Source: Cloacimonetes bacterium UBA5210 | GTDB lineage: Bacteria > Cloacimonadota > Cloacimonadia > Cloacimonadales > Cloacimonadaceae | Length of the DNA: 24,817 bases | Direction: 5' to 3' | Assembly: GCA_002412625.1 (NCBI GenBank) | Contig: DHVK01000056.1 | Coordinates: 1-24,817 of the forward strand | Part shown: piece after piece, positions 7,359-16,344 of the stretch | Position numbering within the stretch: the first letter of the stretch is position 1 | Layout: every line of letters starts with the position of its first letter | Made by a program: the position numbers and the translations under genes | The notes under the pieces: generated by a model | What the model saw: only the letters and a program-made list of their open reading frames with translations | Told to the model about the DNA's origin: nothing | Databases searched by the model: none

Positions 7359-10300
7359 ATGAAACGACTTTTGATCGTACTGGCTCTATTAGTTTTTGTT
7401 TCGTGGAGCCTATTTGCCCAGCGGGTTAGCCTCAGTTCTGAGGATAATTCGCTACATATTCTTCAATCCTCCCCCCAAGAAACAATTCTTCAATACAGAG
7501 TCACTCAGTTTGACACAAAAGAGACCACGATCAACGGCGAGAAGTGGTTTCAGCTCAGCATGCCCGGCGAGGGTGTGACTCAGGAAAAGGGCTTACCCGA
7601 GCTTCCGGTCTTCAACCGCAGTATAATCATCGACAACAGTGCGCGCATGAAGCTGGAGATCTTTGATATTGAATATACCGATATGCGTATGCCGATCGCC
7701 CCTTCCAAAGGCGTTATTACCCGTGATATCGACCCCAAAACCGTTCCCTATACTTTCGATGCGGTTTATTCGGGGAAAGACTTTCACCCCAATAAACTTG
7801 CCGAGCTGTCGGATCCTTACATCATGCGGGATTTCCGTGGCGTCACGATCCGCACCATCCCCTTTGCCTACAAACCGGATACCAAAACCCTCCGTGTGTA
7901 CCATTCTTACAAGATCAGAGTGTATCAGGAAGGGATCGATACCATAAACGTGTTGCAGCAAAGCCGGAGCACTATCTCCAGAGCATTTGCCGGCATCTAC
8001 CAAAACCACTTTGTGAACTGGAACAACTATCGCTATACCCCGCTTGATGATAGCTATGGCAAGCTTTTGGTGATCTGCCATACCAGCTTTATGAACACCA
8101 TCCAGCCTTGGGTGAATTGGAAACTACAGAAAGGCGTGGAAACCGAAGTAGTGCAATGGTCCACCATCGGTACCACTGCCGCCCAATTGCAGACATTTAT
8201 CCAAAACCGCTACAATCAGGATAACACCCTCACTTACGTGCAGATCGTGGGTGACGCCCCGCAGATTCCCACCCTCACTTCCGGTGGCGGTGGCAGCGAT
8301 CCTACTTTCTCTCTCGTTGCAGGCGGAGATAACTATCCGGATATCTTCATTGGGCGCTTTTCCGCCGAAAATGAGAGCCAGTTGACGGTTCAGCTGAACC
8401 GCAGCATCGCCTACGAAAGGGATCTGAACACCACCGATACTTGGCTGACTCGTGCTACCGGTATCGCCTCCAGTGAAGGCGGCGGAAGTCAGGGCGATAA
8501 CGGAGAATCCGACATTCAACACATGAATATCATCCGCACCAAATTACTGAACTATGGCTATACAAGTGTAGACCAGATTTACGATCCGGGTGCATCTGCA
8601 ACCACTGTTTCAAACAATGTCAATGCCGGCAGAGGTTTCATAAACTATGTGGGTCATGGCTCAGACACAGCGTGGAGCACTACCGGATTCAGCGTAACCA
8701 ATGCTATGAATCTGACAAATGGTAACATGGTTCCCTTTATCGTTGACGTGGCCTGTGTGAATGGCAACTTCGTTTCGATGACCTGCTTTGCTGAAGGCTG
8801 GATGCGTAGCCCCAACGGTGGCGCGATCACCATCTATGCCAGCACCATCAATCAAAGCTGGAACTCACCCATGCGGGCGCAGGATGAAATCACAGACCTG
8901 TGGATTGCAGATGCTAAAAACACCACCGGGGGATACTATTACAGCGGCTCCTGCAAGATGATGGATGTATACGGAAACACCACCGGGTCTGACGGGGTGA
9001 ACATGTTCAAGACCTGGCACATCTTTGGCGATGCATCATTGATGGTACGCAGCAAAACCCCCATCGCCATGAATCCGAGCCACCCGACTCAGATTCCGGT
9101 GGGAAGCCCCACCATGAATATCACAAACGCCGCGCCGAACTCCTTGGTATCACTTACATACAACAACCAGATCTACGCCCGGGGTTTTGCCAATAGCAGC
9201 GGGTCTCTCAGCCTATCTTTGAGCGGACTACCTGTAACGCCGCAAGATTATACCATCACTATAACTGCCTATAACCGTGTCACTTATGTAGGAACCGTGC
9301 AGCTTATCCCCGCCAGCGGACCATATGTCGGTGTGGAAAGCACTCAGTATGCTGACACCAACAACCAAAGCCCTGATTATAACGAAAGCGGCACCTTCAA
9401 TGTGACTATCAAGAACATGGGCAGCGCGGCAGCCACAAGCCTGAACGCCACACTTTCAACCAGCACTGTCGGCATCAGCATCACCGATGCCAATGAAGCT
9501 TTGGGCAACCTCGCCGCTGGTGCCACGATCACCCGCAACAATGCCTTTGCCTTCAATATTGCCAACAACATCGCAGATGGCGCCATTGCTGCGTTTACCA
9601 TCACCATGACCAGCGGTACCGAGTCTTGGACTCATGACTTTAGTATCACGGTCAACGCCCCTGCCCTTTCTTTCGGAAGCTTCACGATGGTTGATCCCAC
9701 CGGCAACAACAACGGCCGATTGGATCCCGGTGAAACCGTGACCATCACGATGCCTATCCTGAATACCGGCGGAGCAGCAAGCCCCACCGGAACCGCAACT
9801 CTTAGCAGCAGCACCCCGGGCATCACGATCAATACCGGAACCGTGAATTTTGCTTCCATTGCTGCCGGTGGAAGCAACATCGCCAGCTTCAGTGTCTCAG
9901 CTGCTGCCGGGATGAGCATCGGCACCATCGCGAACTTCAGTTTCAACGCCGTCGCAGGTGCCTATTCTGCCTCAAAGAATGAATCTCTCCCGGTTGGATT
10001 GATCCTGGAGAATTTTGAAAGTGGCAACTTCAATTCCTACCCCTGGGAAATGGCTGGCACCCTGCCCTGGACTGTGGTAAATACCGGAGCTTACGAAGGC
10101 ACTTATGCCGCCAAAAGCGGAGCTATCTCTCACGATCAGACCAGCACCATGAGAACCTCCAGAGTCCTGACAAACCCTGGTTCAGTAAGCTTCCGTTACA
10201 AAGTATCCTCAGAATCCGGGTACGACTACCTAAGGTTCTTCGTAGACGGAGTACAACAGGCTCAGTGGTCCGGCACAGTGGATTGGACTGAAGCTACTTA

Positions 10301-13300
10301 CAACCTTGCAGCGGGAACCAGAGAGCTAACCTGGACATATCTCAAGGATAGCTCGGTCTCCAGCGGAAGTGATTGCGCCTGGATTGATAACATCATATTC
10401 CCTGCTTCCACAGCACCCAGTACTTTCTACCCTCCACAAAACTTGAGCGCGATTCCCGCCGACGGAAGTGTAACCCTGAACTGGCAAGCTCCCACCGGGA
10501 CAGCTCCTACCTCTTATCAGATTTATAAAGACGGATCGCTGCTCACCTCCGTTTCTGCCTTAACATATCAAGACAACGCAGTCACAAATGGCGTCACTTA
10601 TACCTACTATGTGAAATCTGTGTTCCCCGGTGGTACATCCGATCCCTCTAACATCGTGGAAGTAATAGCCGGAGAAGTCACTGAAGCTGTACTTGGTAGT
10701 GGAACCTTGGAAACCGGCACCAGTGATGCTTCACCTATAAACATCTGGTACAAGAGTTTGCACGGTCAGTCTGTCTACACAGCCAACGAACTTAATGCAG
10801 CCGGTGTATTTGGTCCTGTGGAAATTACGCAATTGGGCTTCAATATCACTGCCTTGCCGGCAATGGCCATGCCAAACTATGTCGTGAGAATGAAACATAC
10901 TGCAGCAAGCAACGTGGCAAGCTGGATTGATAGCAGCAACTTTACAACCGTCTACACAAACGCCAGCTACCTTCCCGCTCAGACCGGCTGGAATCTGTAC
11001 ACCTTATCCACTCCTTTCATGTGGAATGGCACAGACAACATCCTGATTGACACTGCATTTGGTTTGATGGCGGATTATGATCGGTCCGGCACTGTACAAT
11101 ATAGCACTGTTACCAGTGGCTATCGCTATGTACGAGATGACTATACAAACCAAACCAACGTCTTCACCGACGGCACTGTAGCTACTACCAGACCCAATCT
11201 GAAGCTTGTCTTCAACCAAACGGGAATTATCTCACCCAACATCGCTGTTTCACCGACATCAATCTCCGAAACGGTAAGCATCGGGAACAGTGTATCCCGC
11301 AATATCACCATCAGCAACACCGGAACGGCGGATTTGGTCTGGAGCATTCAAGAGCGTGATGAATCGCTTGCCGCTGGCTTAAGAAGTTCGGTAAATAAGA
11401 ATGGCAGAGAAGCCCGTCCCGCAGATTGGTACAGCATAAACACTCTTAGCGGCACCATCAACCCCGGCGCAAACACCATTGTCACAATAACACTTGATTC
11501 AAATGGTTTGGCAGCAGGCACATACACCAGCAGCTTCTCCATCAATTCAAACGCGGAGAACAACCCCTCTCTCTCAGTGCCGCTCAGCCTCACGGTCGAG
11601 ACCCTGGTTAATCCCTTCCCCGTAGAACCCCGTTTTGTAGCTGAATGGGAACCGGCAAGCGGCGCAATCGTGCGTTACCCCTTTGGCCAGCCCTACAGCC
11701 TGCTGCGGGATCTCTCCCAGGACGCCCTGCTCTATGTAATCGTCACATCCGCCAGTCAGCCCACCGCAAACAGCAATCTGCAATCCAACGGTGTGAACAT
11801 GGCAAACGTGCGCTACATCAACGCCGCATCCGATTCCTACTGGGTGCGTGACTACGGTCCTTGGACGATCTTCGACGCGGATCACAACATGCACTTGGTG
11901 AACTTCAACTACAACCGCCCGCGCCCCAGTGACAACCTGATCCCCTCTGTGGTTGCCGGCTATCTGGGCAAAAGCATGTATGATCTGGATATGAACCACA
12001 CCGGCGGCAATATGATGACCGACGGCATGGGCAAGGCGATGAGTACCGAGCTGGTGCTTTCTGAAAACAGCAGCCTCAGCCCGGCTCAGATCAATCAACG
12101 CTTCAGCGACTTCCTGGGAGTCACCGAGTATCAAATCTATACCGACCCCACCAACACCTATATCGACCATATCGATTGCTGGGCAAAGCTGCTGGATGTG
12201 GACAAAGTGCTCATCCGCAGAGTTCCTGCCGGTCACGCCCAATACAATGCCATCGAACAATCCGTGACTCAATGGCAGTCCAAGACCAGTTCATACGGCA
12301 CCCCTTACCGCATCTTCCGGGTAGATACTCCGAACGATGAACCCTACACAAATTCCTTCATCATGAACGGCAATATCTACGTCCCGCAAATGGGCACAGC
12401 CTACGATGCCCAGGCTCTGGCGGTATATCAAAGCGCCATGCCCGGATTCACCGTCCGGGGATACACGCACACGAACTATCAATCCACCGACGCCCTGCAC
12501 TGCCGCGTAAACACCATCTTCGATGATCAATTGATCGCCGTGCGCCACACCCCACCCGCAAACCTGATGGCTTATACGGTTTACAGCTTCAGCGTCGATA
12601 TCGATCATAGCAATGCCCTGGATACCGCTGGCAGCTTCATTGCCTGGAGCACTTCCTCAAGCGGCCCCTGGCAACAGATATCCCTCTCTGCAGCTGGTTT
12701 GGATAGCTGGACGGCAAACCTCAGCCTACCCGCTGCGGGAACCCTATACTATTACATCCGGGCGCAAGACAGCAGCGGCAGAACCACATTGTTACCGCTT
12801 TGCGCCGAGCTTGATCCTTTTGAGATCCAGATTCTGCCCAATCCTGCCCTGCCGGATTGGACCCCGGTCAGCTATGCCAATCCTCCGGCGATGATTCATG
12901 CGGAAGTGACCGTGATGGGCAATCCAGCCCAAGTCGGTGACCTCGTTGGAGCTTTTGTGGGTGACGAATGCCGCGGCTCTGGCTTTGTCTTCTCGAATCG
13001 CAACAATATGGTAAGCTTACAAATCCAGCTCGCAGAATCCGGAGAAACCGTGAAATTCAAGGTTTTCAGCCAAACCGATGAATTGATCTATGATGCTGAC
13101 CTTGAACTAAGCCCCGGCACCGGGGAAATCCTGGGCAGCGATATTCCGCTACAGATTATCTGCGGATTGGCGCAACCGGTGGTGAACATCTCGCTTCAGG
13201 ATGGAGAAATCCATTTGAGCTGGGATCATGTCCCGCATGCAACATACTATCAGCTTGGGGTATCGGATAATCCTTTGGGGGGATTCACTCCTCTGTTTCA

Positions 13301-13385
13301 AACGGTAGATAACCACTGCAGTATTCCGGTGTACTTTGATATTGATCGCTGGTACTTCATAGTAATCGCAGTGAAAGATAACTAA
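7359..13385 (+). CDS. Giant secreted gingipain-type C25 peptidase fused to a PPAD-type peptidylarginine deiminase
   Basis: A 2008-aa secreted protein in one unbroken frame. AAGGAG 5 nt before the ATG at 7359 sets the start; the in-frame ATG 24 nt upstream lacks such a site. Order of parts: signal peptide 1-20; gingipain-like prodomain about 25-195; C25 peptidase about 233-565 (H433, C466); Ig-like segment 570-650; two CARDB-like beta repeats 655-765 and 770-880; jelly-roll-like module 890-1015; fibronectin III 1024-1105; beta module 1110-1285; ASPM-like domain 1293-1412; PPAD domain 1420-1728; Ig-like 1735-1825; FCB-type domain 1835-1935; final FN3-like region 1938-2008. It would cut and citrullinate proteins outside the cell or on its surface (inference). 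There is no recognisable type IX secretion C-terminal signal. A strong terminator follows. It is divergent from a metallopeptidase and followed by a Sel1-repeat gene. Confidence 0.93.
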   Translation: MKRLLIVLALLVFVSWSLFAQRVSLSSEDNSLHILQSSPQETILQYRVTQFDTKETTINGEKWFQLSMPGEGVTQEKGLPELPVFNRSIIIDNSARMKLEIFDIEYTDMRMPIAPSKGVITRDIDPKTVPYTFDAVYSGKDFHPNKLAELSDPYIMRDFRGVTIRTIPFAYKPDTKTLRVYHSYKIRVYQEGIDTINVLQQSRSTISRAFAGIYQNHFVNWNNYRYTPLDDSYGKLLVICHTSFMNTIQPWVNWKLQKGVETEVVQWSTIGTTAAQLQTFIQNRYNQDNTLTYVQIVGDAPQIPTLTSGGGGSDPTFSLVAGGDNYPDIFIGRFSAENESQLTVQLNRSIAYERDLNTTDTWLTRATGIASSEGGGSQGDNGESDIQHMNIIRTKLLNYGYTSVDQIYDPGASATTVSNNVNAGRGFINYVGHGSDTAWSTTGFSVTNAMNLTNGNMVPFIVDVACVNGNFVSMTCFAEGWMRSPNGGAITIYASTINQSWNSPMRAQDEITDLWIADAKNTTGGYYYSGSCKMMDVYGNTTGSDGVNMFKTWHIFGDASLMVRSKTPIAMNPSHPTQIPVGSPTMNITNAAPNSLVSLTYNNQIYARGFANSSGSLSLSLSGLPVTPQDYTITITAYNRVTYVGTVQLIPASGPYVGVESTQYADTNNQSPDYNESGTFNVTIKNMGSAAATSLNATLSTSTVGISITDANEALGNLAAGATITRNNAFAFNIANNIADGAIAAFTITMTSGTESWTHDFSITVNAPALSFGSFTMVDPTGNNNGRLDPGETVTITMPILNTGGAASPTGTATLSSSTPGITINTGTVNFASIAAGGSNIASFSVSAAAGMSIGTIANFSFNAVAGAYSASKNESLPVGLILENFESGNFNSYPWEMAGTLPWTVVNTGAYEGTYAAKSGAISHDQTSTMRTSRVLTNPGSVSFRYKVSSESGYDYLRFFVDGVQQAQWSGTVDWTEATYNLAAGTRELTWTYLKDSSVSSGSDCAWIDNIIFPASTAPSTFYPPQNLSAIPADGSVTLNWQAPTGTAPTSYQIYKDGSLLTSVSALTYQDNAVTNGVTYTYYVKSVFPGGTSDPSNIVEVIAGEVTEAVLGSGTLETGTSDASPINIWYKSLHGQSVYTANELNAAGVFGPVEITQLGFNITALPAMAMPNYVVRMKHTAASNVASWIDSSNFTTVYTNASYLPAQTGWNLYTLSTPFMWNGTDNILIDTAFGLMADYDRSGTVQYSTVTSGYRYVRDDYTNQTNVFTDGTVATTRPNLKLVFNQTGIISPNIAVSPTSISETVSIGNSVSRNITISNTGTADLVWSIQERDESLAAGLRSSVNKNGREARPADWYSINTLSGTINPGANTIVTITLDSNGLAAGTYTSSFSINSNAENNPSLSVPLSLTVETLVNPFPVEPRFVAEWEPASGAIVRYPFGQPYSLLRDLSQDALLYVIVTSASQPTANSNLQSNGVNMANVRYINAASDSYWVRDYGPWTIFDADHNMHLVNFNYNRPRPSDNLIPSVVAGYLGKSMYDLDMNHTGGNMMTDGMGKAMSTELVLSENSSLSPAQINQRFSDFLGVTEYQIYTDPTNTYIDHIDCWAKLLDVDKVLIRRVPAGHAQYNAIEQSVTQWQSKTSSYGTPYRIFRVDTPNDEPYTNSFIMNGNIYVPQMGTAYDAQALAVYQSAMPGFTVRGYTHTNYQSTDALHCRVNTIFDDQLIAVRHTPPANLMAYTVYSFSVDIDHSNALDTAGSFIAWSTSSSGPWQQISLSAAGLDSWTANLSLPAAGTLYYYIRAQDSSGRTTLLPLCAELDPFEIQILPNPALPDWTPVSYANPPAMIHAEVTVMGNPAQVGDLVGAFVGDECRGSGFVFSNRNNMVSLQIQLAESGETVKFKVFSQTDELIYDADLELSPGTGEILGSDIPLQIICGLAQPVVNISLQDGEIHLSWDHVPHATYYQLGVSDNPLGGFTPLFQTVDNHCSIPVYFDIDRWYFIVIAVKDN
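8055..9053 (+). other. Peptidase C25 (gingipain R-like) catalytic domain
   Basis: Residues about 233-565 of the giant protein. NYVGHGSDTAW carries the catalytic His433 and DVACVNGNF the nucleophile Cys466. Their 33-residue spacing equals RgpB His211-Cys244. ESDIQH places Asp385 exactly 48 residues before the His, as with the RgpB S1-pocket Asp163. STINQSW places Trp501 at the position of RgpB Trp284, although the intervening segment is 5 residues shorter. The motif around Cys resembles RgpB rather than Kgp. The RgpB comparison is from memory. Arg specificity is therefore likely but unproven. Confidence 0.9.
11616..12542 (+). other. Porphyromonas-type peptidylarginine deiminase domain
   Basis: Residues about 1420-1728 of the giant protein. 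The guanidine-modifying fold residues are all present, with PPAD spacing (PPAD numbering from memory): Trp1495/W127, Asp1498/D130, Arg1520/R152, Arg1522/R154, Tyr1601/Y233, His1604/H236, Asp1606/D238, Asn1665/N297 and nucleophile Cys1715/C351. The first eight keep identical spacing; the Cys is four residues nearer. The NRPRP motif carrying the two Arg that bind the substrate carboxylate separates this from ordinary agmatine deiminases, which share the fold. A domain that citrullinates C-terminal Arg is predicted. Confidence 0.9.
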
Positions 13386-13410
13386 CAGATAGAAGCGATA
13401 AACAATAACT

Positions 13411-13436
13411 AGGGCGGACTTGTTTCCGCCCTTTTT
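13411..13436 (+). terminator. Intrinsic terminator of the C25-PPAD gene
   Basis: An 8-bp stem (AGGGCGGA / TCCGCCCT, 13411-13418 and 13425-13432) closes a 6-nt loop and runs into TTTTT (13432-13436). It begins 25 nt after the stop codon of the giant gene and points the same way. The gene therefore appears to be transcribed alone. Confidence 0.9.
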
Positions 13437-14058
13437 CGTGCTCATCAGATTGGGTACTTGATTCAGCTGTCCCAAACATCATGAGGAATACCGTACTGGT
13501 CACCACCCAATGCAAGGTTCCAGACTGTTCAAGCCATCAGACCGTTGAATAATCGGGGGCATGGGGCGGAGTCCCATACATTAAGGGTGGTGGGTAAGTA
13601 AAGACGGTTTTTTTGGATCGCTTAGAATGACTGATACAGCGCTAAGACAGTTCTATAAAACACCTGCAACGGTCTTGCCCTTTTCATTTAGCTCAATTTC
13701 GTGCTGATCCAAAGGCGTAATCAAGCTGTGCCCACCCGATGATAAGGGCTTGATAACAGTTTGAGCACTGTTTAATGCCAAGAGGATACACAGGCCATTG
13801 ATCCGCTTCCATGTTTGCGAGGCCAACATTTTTCTTGCCCAATACCGCAAGTCAGGATAACTTGTTTCCAAGTGGTGCCAGTGCCTATCTACGATAAAGA
13901 GCTGATAGATGTGCTCAGCATCGTTGATGCGCTTGAGCTACAAAGGCAAAGCTAGCGTGCATCAAGACTACAGAACCAATAAATGCACCATTGTTCATCA
14001 TCGGGGCTGCTTCGAACAAATTCGTTTGCTCCGTAACTACTAATTTAAAGGAATACGC
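13437..14058. other. Gene-free or decayed stretch before the Sel1-repeat gene
   Basis: No supportable intact gene. On the minus strand a frame without an early ATG runs from about 13930 to 13653 and encodes a plausible-looking, amphipathic peptide (with DLRYWARK and WKRINGLCILLAL), but it has no RBS and I do not recognise a family. It could be a gene remnant. The 20 nt just before 14059 hold AAAGGA, the ribosome binding site of the next gene. Confidence 0.45.
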
Positions 14059-14820
14059 ATGAAACTTACACATTTTCTCTTACTTATTATCCTTCTCATG
14101 GCAAGCCTGAGCCTAAACGCCTTTGACTACTGGGAAGCGGATCGCGAAGAACTGCTGGTTTTGAGTGAAGATGGTGATGTGGAGGCAATCTATGTCTTGG
14201 GCATATCCTCTATGGAAGATGAAGACTATGTAGCAGCCGAAAAGTGGTTTCTGCAAGCGGCAAAGCTTGATCACAACTTTTCGCACTATGAATTAGGCGA
14301 GATGTATATCAAGAACATGCTGCCCGAGTCCAGCCCCGAAAAAGCCATCATGCATCTGCACAAGGCCGGTGAACTGGGTTACAAAGACGCCTATCAAAGG
14401 CTGGGCAGGCTCTATGATGACGGCAAGGTGCCGGGACAGACTGATGAAGAGACTTTCTATTGGGCTATGCAGGGCACAGATAGCTTTCCGGATTTCTTCA
14501 GCATCACCGTGGCAAACTACTATCACACCGGCTATGGTGTTGAACAAAACCTGCCCGAAGCCCTCAGATGGTATTTTAACGCTGCCCGGTTTCGCAGAGT
14601 TGATAACGCGCTGGAACTTGCCACCCTCTGCTATGAAGGCATAGAAGTGGATCAGGATCCCGAAATGGCATATTTCTGGTGCTTGATGGCAGAACACACT
14701 GCTGCTAAAAACGATCCCGCCCTGGCTGAAATAAGCTCAAAACTGGAACAGCTCATCGACGCTGAAACCCGCACTGCCACCCGCGCTATGCTCAAAGAGA
14801 TGCAGGAATATTGGCAGTAA
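14059..14820 (+). CDS. Secreted Sel1-like repeat protein
   Basis: A 253-aa protein with a signal peptide (1-21, cleavage at LNA-FDYW), so probably periplasmic. Residues about 40-216 form roughly five Sel1/TPR-like helical repeats, recognisable by the A..W...AA..G....Y.LG..Y pattern: EKWFLQAAKL near 61-70, SHYELGEMY 76-84, DAYQRLGRLYDDG 110-122, ALRWYFNAARF 168-178 and ALELATLCYEG 184-194. Such solenoids act as protein-protein adaptors; no enzyme motif is seen. The C-terminus (217-253) is a charged helix. AAAGGA is 8 nt before the ATG. It stands alone in the same direction as the upstream giant gene but is separated from it by a terminator and 620 bp. Partner unknown. Confidence 0.85.
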   Translation: MKLTHFLLLIILLMASLSLNAFDYWEADREELLVLSEDGDVEAIYVLGISSMEDEDYVAAEKWFLQAAKLDHNFSHYELGEMYIKNMLPESSPEKAIMHLHKAGELGYKDAYQRLGRLYDDGKVPGQTDEETFYWAMQGTDSFPDFFSITVANYYHTGYGVEQNLPEALRWYFNAARFRRVDNALELATLCYEGIEVDQDPEMAYFWCLMAEHTAAKNDPALAEISSKLEQLIDAETRTATRAMLKEMQEYWQ

Positions 14821-15414
14821 ACTGATCAGCGGACAAGCTGAATCAAGCATTGTGGGGGCAATAACCAACTATGGTTTACTATTAGCAAGTTGTAAACAAG
14901 CATGAAACGGTATCTTGGAAGCAGGTGCCGGCTTGAAGAGTGTTGTGCAAGAAAACAAGAGATTCATCATAGTAACAAACGGGATCGATGCCCTATCGGA
15001 ATAAGCGATTCTGAGCAAACAACGAATAATGACAACATACCATGGGGAATTTTAGATATCTGCAAATGTCAAAATCGTTACAATCTAATACCCAGAATAC
15101 TATCTTGCAAAATCCACATCGGTATACTTAGAATGAAGCGGATGAGTGTGACAACCACTTGGACAAAGTAGTATCCGATTTGCAGTTTTGGTGTTCAAAA
15201 CAGTGAAATTTGCTGAAACAATGTCCATTGGCCTATGCATATGCTTTGCAGATATTCATTACTCTCATCAGTTAATCTATTCCGTCCAGTTAATAGCTAT
15301 TGCAAAATAGAGTCAACCTTATGCCCCGAACTCCCTTTTCCCTTGACGAAAATCCCCATTCCCAAGAGCATGGAAATCTGTGGATAAACCACAATAAACT
15401 ACAAGGAGTTCCCC
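14821..15414. other. Non-coding stretch upstream of the ybaB-recR operon
   Basis: No convincing gene on either strand; a plus-strand frame at 14902-15171 lacks a ribosome binding site and has odd Cys-rich composition. A small dyad TGTGG-ATAAA-CCACA (15379-15393) lies about 13 nt before the AAGGAG of ybaB, and a TTGACG (15343-15348) could be a -35 box without a clear -10. I looked for the SRP RNA often found near ybaB-recR and saw no helix-8 motif. Confidence 0.5.
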
Positions 15415-15738
15415 ATGTTACCAGGCGGAAAAAATATGAATCAGCTGATGAAGCAAGCCCAAAAGATGCAGGCAGAAATGATGAAATCCCAGCAAGAGCT
15501 GGAGAGCAAGGTCTTTGAAGCCTCCTCCGGCGGCGGAATGGTAAAGATCGGCATGACAGGTTCTTACGAAGTAAAGAGCATCAAGATTGATCCCGAAGCG
15601 GTGGATCCCGAAGATGTGGAAATGCTGGAAGATCTGATCTTGGCAGCCGTTCAGGAAGCTCATAAACAGGTGGCGGAAGCCAGCAACGACGTGATGGGCA
15701 AGCTCACCGGCGGCATGAAGATACCCGGCCTGTTTTAA
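15415..15738 (+). CDS. ybaB: YbaB/EbfC-family nucleoid-associated protein
   Basis: A 107-aa protein of usual family length. It is a small dimeric DNA-binding protein that coats DNA and is functionally linked to RecR. The N-terminal long helix (about 8-35) is rich in Met, Gln and Lys; the GGGMVKIGMTGSYEVKSIKID segment (39-59) is the conserved beta core; the C-terminal part ends in GMKIPGLF, as in most members. AAGGAG lies 6 nt before the ATG, supporting this start over an internal Met. It is the first gene of the operon, 3 nt before recR, a pairing seen in many bacteria. Confidence 0.95.
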   Translation: MLPGGKNMNQLMKQAQKMQAEMMKSQQELESKVFEASSGGGMVKIGMTGSYEVKSIKIDPEAVDPEDVEMLEDLILAAVQEAHKQVAEASNDVMGKLTGGMKIPGLF

Positions 15739-15741
15739 GCA

Positions 15742-16338
15742 ATGTACCGTAGCGAGAATCTGGAAAAACTGGTGGAAAGCCTCGCCCGCTTTCCCGGCAT
15801 CGGCAAGAAAACCGCGCAGCGCCTGGCATGGCACCTTTTATCGACAGATAAGAGCTTTGCCCTGGAGCTTTCCGAAACCATCAAGACCACGGTGGAAGCC
15901 TTCAAACCCTGTTCCCAATGCCTGATGCTTTCCGAGAGCGACCCCTGCCCCATCTGCAGTGCTCGGGACCGCATCCGCGAACAGCTTTGCATCGTGGAAA
16001 GCAGCGCGGATATCCAGATTATCGAAAATATGAACGACTACCATGGCCTATACTTTGTGCTGGGGCATCTGCTCTCCCCTATCGATGGTTTCGGGCCTCG
16101 GGAAATCAACGCCGAGCTCTTGCAAGCGCAGGTAGAAACGCTGCAGCCCAAAGAGATTATTCTGGCATTGAAGCCCTCCGCGGAAGGCGAAGCCACCATC
16201 CATTACATCTGGGAGCTGTTCAAAGATCGCGGGCTCAGCATCACCCGGCTCTCCACCGGTTTACCCTTTGGCGGGGATCTGGAGTACAGCAGCAGCAACA
16301 CCTTGAGAAGCGCCTGGACCAGGCGTTTCAGCGTGTAA
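15742..16338 (+). CDS. recR: Recombination mediator RecR
   Basis: A 198-aa protein of normal length for RecR, which acts with RecO (and RecF) to load RecA on gapped DNA. The helix-hairpin-helix covers about residues 9-30 (FPGIGKKTAQRLAWHLL). The zinc finger has C57, C60, C69 and C72. The Toprim domain follows (about 80-175), with E86 in CIVESSAD and the GLYFVLGHLLSPIDGFGP loop. The C-terminal STGLPFGGDLEYSSSNTL motif is the family signature. It starts 3 nt after the ybaB stop and ends 6 nt before ribE, so translation is probably coupled. Confidence 0.97.
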   Translation: MYRSENLEKLVESLARFPGIGKKTAQRLAWHLLSTDKSFALELSETIKTTVEAFKPCSQCLMLSESDPCPICSARDRIREQLCIVESSADIQIIENMNDYHGLYFVLGHLLSPIDGFGPREINAELLQAQVETLQPKEIILALKPSAEGEATIHYIWELFKDRGLSITRLSTGLPFGGDLEYSSSNTLRSAWTRRFSV

Positions 16339-16344
16339 AGAAAG

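Noticed and set aside
11574..12272. Minus-strand frame of 232 codons inside the PPAD domain
   Set aside because: Antisense shadow; the plus strand keeps all PPAD active-site residues.
14900..14960. GGAAGCAGGTGCCGG, which briefly looked like the SRP RNA helix-8 loop near ybaB-recR
   Set aside because: The asymmetric loop and flanking GGTCAGG/AGGGCAG parts are missing, and no long stem can be drawn.
14902..15171. Plus-strand frame of 89 codons between the Sel1 and ybaB genes
   Set aside because: No ribosome binding site, Cys- and Arg-rich with low-complexity tail, no family resemblance.
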